Assembly (NCBI GenBank): GCA_016840645.1
Contig: JAEORY010000304.1
Span: 1-5,497 of the forward strand
Direction: 5' to 3'
DNA: 5,497 bases
From: Candidatus Borrarchaeota archaeon
Lineage (GTDB): Archaea > Asgardarchaeota > Sifarchaeia > Borrarchaeales > Borrarchaeaceae
In this document: piece by piece, positions 1-5,497 of the stretch
How positions within the stretch are numbered: position 1 is the stretch's first letter
Layout: every line of letters begins with the position of its first letter
Translations under genes and position numbers: made by a program
Notes under the pieces: generated by a model
Databases searched by the model: none
Told to the model about the DNA's origin: nothing
The model's input: only the letters and a program-made list of their open reading frames with translations

Positions 1-2646
<2,646 letters not shown>

Positions 2647-2659
2647 GAAAAAAGAGCTC

Positions 2660-5146
2660 ATGAGTACAGAAGATAACAAAAAACATCAATCGGTAGTTGC
2701 CAGGAGCGTTGAAGAGGAACTTAAATATAGTTATCTCCGCTATTCGATGTCAGTCATAATTTCAAGAGCTTTGCCAGATGTGCGTGATGGATTAAAGCCC
2801 TCGCAAAGGCGAATTCTCTATGCTATGAAGCAACTTAATCTGTCGCCGGGAGGAAAACACAGGAAGTGTGCGAAAATAGCAGGTGATACATCTGGAGATT
2901 TTCATCCCCATGGTGAATCTGTTATTTATCCAACTCTTGTAAGAATGGCCCAGCCATGGATTATGAGATATTCACTTGTCAATGGTCAGGGAAACTTTGG
3001 TTCAATTGATGGTGATCCTCCAGCAGCCATGCGTTATACAGAAGCGAAGCTTACAGCGCCTGCTATTGCGTTAATGGAAGATTTAGATAAAGAGACAGTT
3101 GATTATGTTCCAAACTATGACGAAACAAAAAAAGAACCATTAGTATTTCCTTCGAAATTCCCTAATCTTCTTTGTAATGGTTCTTCAGGTATTGCAGTTG
3201 GAATGGCAACTAACATCCCTCCGCATAATCTAAGTGAATTGATTTCAGCGACCACTTTAGTTATTGATAATCCACAGGCGACAATTGAAGAAATTATGAC
3301 TGTTATGCCTGGTCCTGATTTTCCGACATCAGGTGTTATCTGCGGTTTAAGAGGTATAAAAGAAGCTTACCATACAGGGAGAGGTAAACTGAAGTTAAGA
3401 GGTGTTTATCATGTTGAAGAAGGCACTTCAGAAAAGACAAAAATTGTAATTGATGAAATACCATATAACGTCAATAAAGCAATGCTTATCACAAAAATTG
3501 CAGACCTGATTAATGCTAAAACAATGACGGGTGTATCTGATATTCGAGATGAGTCAGATAAAGAGGGGATGAGAGTTGTCCTAGAATTAAAAAGAGGTGA
3601 GTTACCCGATGTTATAGTCAATCAACTGTATAAGTTCACAGATATGCAGATCACTTTTGGTTGCAACATGTTAGCTTTGGATAACGGCTTACCTAGAACG
3701 ATGAATATTAAACAATTTATCAGTGCTTGGGTTGATCACAGAATTGAAGTTATACGTCGTAGAACTCGCTTTGAGTTAAAAAAAGCAGAAGCAAGAGCAC
3801 ATGTATTAGAAGGATACCTTAAAGCCCTCGATCATCTTGATGCAATTGTCCGCATGATTCGGCAAAGTAAAGATCGCGCAGAGGCTAAACTTTCTTTAAT
3901 TGCTGCATATGAATTTACAGATAAACAAGCAGATGCAGTCCTTGATTTAAAATTATACCAGTTGACTGGATTAGAAAGAGGTAAGGTCGAAGATGAGTAT
4001 AAAGCTTTATTAGAAAAAATTGAAAATTATAGAGCAATATTGGGATCTGAATTAAGAGTGCGGGAAATTATTAAAAAAGAGCTTGCCGACATACAGAAAA
4101 TGGATAAGACCAAGCGCCTTACACAAATTACCGCAGCGGCAGAAGAAGATTTTCAGATGGAAGATTTGATTATGAATGAGCCGACTATTATCACCATTTC
4201 CACAGATGATTATATTAAGAGGATGCCTGTTAATACTTTTCGTGAGCAAAAACGTGGTGGACATGGGGTAATTGGCCTAGATATGAAAAAAGATGCCGAT
4301 GGATTAAAAGATGTGTATGTAGCCAATACACATGATCATCTATTAGTTTTCACAAACTTTGGGCGTTGTTATTGGTTAAAAGTATGGCAAATTCCAGAAG
4401 CTGGTCGTAGATCTAAAGGGAAAGCTTTGGTTAATCTTTTAGAGGGTATAGCTAAAGAGGAGTGGATTGCTGCTGTATTACGGGTATCGAGTTTTGAGCA
4501 AGAAGCATGTATCTTATTTGCTACTAAAAAGGGAGTGATCAAAAAGACAAAATTAAATAGTTATTCATCACCAAGGAGAAAAGGTGTATACGCTATTACT
4601 ATTGATGAAGGAGATGAGGTTATTTCAGCAAAACTGGTTCATGAAGAAGAGCAAATTATGCTCTTTACGCGTAGTGGAATGGCTGTTCGTTTTGAAGAAT
4701 CAATTGTTCGCCCAATAGGAAGAACTGCACGAGGAGTTAGAGGAGTTACTTTAAAGGATGAAAAAGACCGGGTAGTTTCATGCGAAGTTGTCAAACCAGA
4801 TAGTGCACTTTTAATTGTATGTGAACATGGTTTTGGTAAAAGATCTAAGGTAAGTGATTTTAGACAAACGAACCGAGGTGGCAAAGGTGTCCGATCTATC
4901 ATAACTAATAAAAGAAACGGTCTGGTAGTGGGAGCAATTTCAGTAACCGATGAAGAAGGTGTACTGATGATGTCAAAATCAGGGCAAACGCTCAGAACTT
5001 CTATGAAAGATATTAGAGTTATGGGGCGCTCTACACAAGGTGTAAAATTAGTCCAAATGGAAGCTGAAGATTATCTTGTTGCTGTTCAAAAAATTGAAAA
5101 AATTGAAACAGAAGAAGAGCTCGTAGAAGGTAAAAGTGAAAAGTAA
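2660..5146 (+). CDS. gyrA: DNA gyrase subunit A (DNA cleavage and wrapping subunit)
   Basis: Breaks and rejoins DNA through a tyrosyl-phosphate link and wraps it for negative supercoiling, together with GyrB. The protein is 828 aa. The winged-helix domain (about 30-165) holds catalytic R125-Y126 in AAMRYTEAK and the quinolone region HPHGESVIYPT (82-92), with S87 at the E. coli S83 position. I178 in GSSGIAVGM matches the DNA-intercalating isoleucine (E. coli I174). The tower and coiled-coil follow to about 500. They lack the roughly 35-residue insertion that E. coli GyrA carries before its YLTEQQAQAILDL segment; here that motif is FTDKQADAVLDL (419-430). The C-terminal beta-pinwheel (about 505-810) has the GyrA box QKRGGHG (530-536), which separates GyrA from ParC. 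Five further glycine/arginine-rich blade turns follow near 582, 637, 687, 738 and 790. The tail (811-828) is short and acidic. The ribosome site is weak: GAG three bases before ATG 2660, or AGGA eleven bases before it. The MSTEDN start is the only sensible one given the family N-terminus. Confidence 0.97.
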   Translation: MSTEDNKKHQSVVARSVEEELKYSYLRYSMSVIISRALPDVRDGLKPSQRRILYAMKQLNLSPGGKHRKCAKIAGDTSGDFHPHGESVIYPTLVRMAQPWIMRYSLVNGQGNFGSIDGDPPAAMRYTEAKLTAPAIALMEDLDKETVDYVPNYDETKKEPLVFPSKFPNLLCNGSSGIAVGMATNIPPHNLSELISATTLVIDNPQATIEEIMTVMPGPDFPTSGVICGLRGIKEAYHTGRGKLKLRGVYHVEEGTSEKTKIVIDEIPYNVNKAMLITKIADLINAKTMTGVSDIRDESDKEGMRVVLELKRGELPDVIVNQLYKFTDMQITFGCNMLALDNGLPRTMNIKQFISAWVDHRIEVIRRRTRFELKKAEARAHVLEGYLKALDHLDAIVRMIRQSKDRAEAKLSLIAAYEFTDKQADAVLDLKLYQLTGLERGKVEDEYKALLEKIENYRAILGSELRVREIIKKELADIQKMDKTKRLTQITAAAEEDFQMEDLIMNEPTIITISTDDYIKRMPVNTFREQKRGGHGVIGLDMKKDADGLKDVYVANTHDHLLVFTNFGRCYWLKVWQIPEAGRRSKGKALVNLLEGIAKEEWIAAVLRVSSFEQEACILFATKKGVIKKTKLNSYSSPRRKGVYAITIDEGDEVISAKLVHEEEQIMLFTRSGMAVRFEESIVRPIGRTARGVRGVTLKDEKDRVVSCEVVKPDSALLIVCEHGFGKRSKVSDFRQTNRGGKGVRSIITNKRNGLVVGAISVTDEEGVLMMSKSGQTLRTSMKDIRVMGRSTQGVKLVQMEAEDYLVAVQKIEKIETEEELVEGKSEK
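5088..5105 (+). repeat. Perfect 9-bp tandem duplication in the gyrA C-terminal tail
   Basis: AAAAAATTG occurs twice back to back (5088-5096 and 5097-5105). In the gyrA frame it encodes K-I-E-K-I-E (residues 811-816) at the junction of the last pinwheel blade and the acidic tail. Because the unit is nine bases, gain or loss of a copy would keep the reading frame. Whether the copy number varies between strains cannot be seen here. Confidence 0.75.
5125..5130 (+). promoter_or_regulatory. Shine-Dalgarno site of tmk, inside gyrA
   Basis: AGAAGG at 5125-5130 lies in the last codons of gyrA, five bases before GTG 5136. An in-frame TAG (5124-5126) just upstream rules out any earlier start for tmk, and no ATG follows until residue 92, so this site and the GTG together fix the start. 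Confidence 0.65.
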
Positions 5147-5497
5147 AGATAACAGTTTTTTTTTAACCATTGAAGGGTGTGAAGGGACAGGAAAATCAAC
5201 ACTAGTTGAAGGGATTTATAAGCATTTAGTTGAAGTAGAACAACGACTTGTAGTGAAATCCCGTGAACCGGGTGGCACCCCCTTTGGAAAAAAAATTCGA
5301 GAGATTTTGCTCAATCCAGATTCTATTGCCATTGACTCAAGATCGGAGTTATTTTTATTTTTATCAGACAGAGCAGAGCATGTTGAAACGGTTATAAAAC
5401 CAGCTCTGATGCAAAATATGATCGTTATTTGCGATCGTTTTACAGACTCTTCAATTGCGTATCAAGGAGCGGCTAGAAAAATATCAGACATTGAAAG
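5136..5497 (+). CDS. tmk: Thymidylate kinase (dTMP kinase), N-terminal part, 3' end outside window
   Basis: Phosphorylates dTMP to dTDP with ATP, the last step specific to dTTP synthesis; cytoplasmic. The frame stays open from GTG 5136 to the window edge: 120 full codons of a family usually near 200-215 aa. Visible motifs are the P-loop GCEGTGKS (14-21), REPGGT (43-48), which shapes the dTMP site, a segment SELFLFLSDRAEHV (70-83) with the family's substrate-contacting arginine region, and the CDRFTDSSIAYQGAAR stretch (99-114) with the DR[FY] motif at 100-102. The P-loop lacks the arginine of eukaryote-like type I enzymes, so this looks like the E. coli-like type II form, whose LID arginines lie beyond the window. 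The start overlaps the last 11 bases of gyrA in another frame, implying co-transcription and probably coupled translation. Codons 7-10 include a run of nine T. Confidence 0.95.
   Translation, partial: MKSKDNSFFLTIEGCEGTGKSTLVEGIYKHLVEVEQRLVVKSREPGGTPFGKKIREILLNPDSIAIDSRSELFLFLSDRAEHVETVIKPALMQNMIVICDRFTDSSIAYQGAARKISDIE

Noticed and set aside
2654..2664. Overlapping palindromes GAGCTC and CTCATGAG at the gyrA start, with GAGCTC again at 5117-5122 near the tmk start
   Set aside because: Too short and loopless to form a stable hairpin; recurrence of a 6-mer near two junctions is easily chance.
3409..3621. Minus-strand 70-codon open frame inside gyrA
   Set aside because: Antisense shadow of the GyrA tower region; the hydrophobic look comes from reading Asp/Glu/Lys codons in reverse.
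4052..4264. Minus-strand 70-codon open frame inside gyrA
   Set aside because: Antisense shadow across the coiled-coil and GyrA box; no recognisable motif.
4639..4902. Minus-strand 87-codon open frame inside gyrA
   Set aside because: Antisense shadow of the pinwheel blades; no ribosome site, domain or separate context.
5111..5164. Possible intrinsic terminator after gyrA (GAGCTC palindrome, then T9)
   Set aside because: No GC-rich stem precedes the T run, and the T run lies inside tmk coding sequence.

Overview
The window is a compact, AT-rich stretch of bacterial chromosome with all genes on the + strand: the 3' end of a DUF721/DciA-like gene, complete gyrB, complete gyrA, and the 5' end of tmk (thymidylate kinase). 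I infer a member of the Chlamydiae. The gene order matches, from memory, the Chlamydia trachomatis arrangement CT191-gyrB-gyrA-tmk. GyrA also carries wording I associate with chlamydial and related PVC-group gyrases (HPHGESVIYPTLVRMAQ, VPNYDETK, FPSKFPNLLCNGSSG). The low GC and a sequence not identical to my recollection of Chlamydia fit an amoeba-associated ('environmental') chlamydia, but the genus cannot be fixed by eye.

Layout: bases 1-142 hold the last 46 codons of the dciA-like gene. gyrB follows almost without a gap (145-2646, preferred start). A 13-base gap leads to gyrA (2660-5146), and tmk starts at GTG 5136, overlapping the end of gyrA by 11 bases. No gap exceeds 13 bases, and I see no intrinsic terminator, tRNA, rRNA, IS element, CRISPR array or convincing promoter. 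The genes look like one co-transcribed unit whose promoter lies upstream of the window.

The unit concerns DNA replication and topology: a putative replicative-helicase loader, both subunits of DNA gyrase (A2B2, ATP-driven negative supercoiling), and the kinase that makes dTDP from dTMP. All gyrase catalytic residues that can be read are present.

This is an ordinary housekeeping region and I found no undescribed system. The second-look items are small: the SD lying on the dciA stop codon, some residue choices in drug-contact positions, a histidine in the GyrA box, a 9-bp tandem duplication in the gyrA tail, and homopolymer tracts in dciA and tmk.
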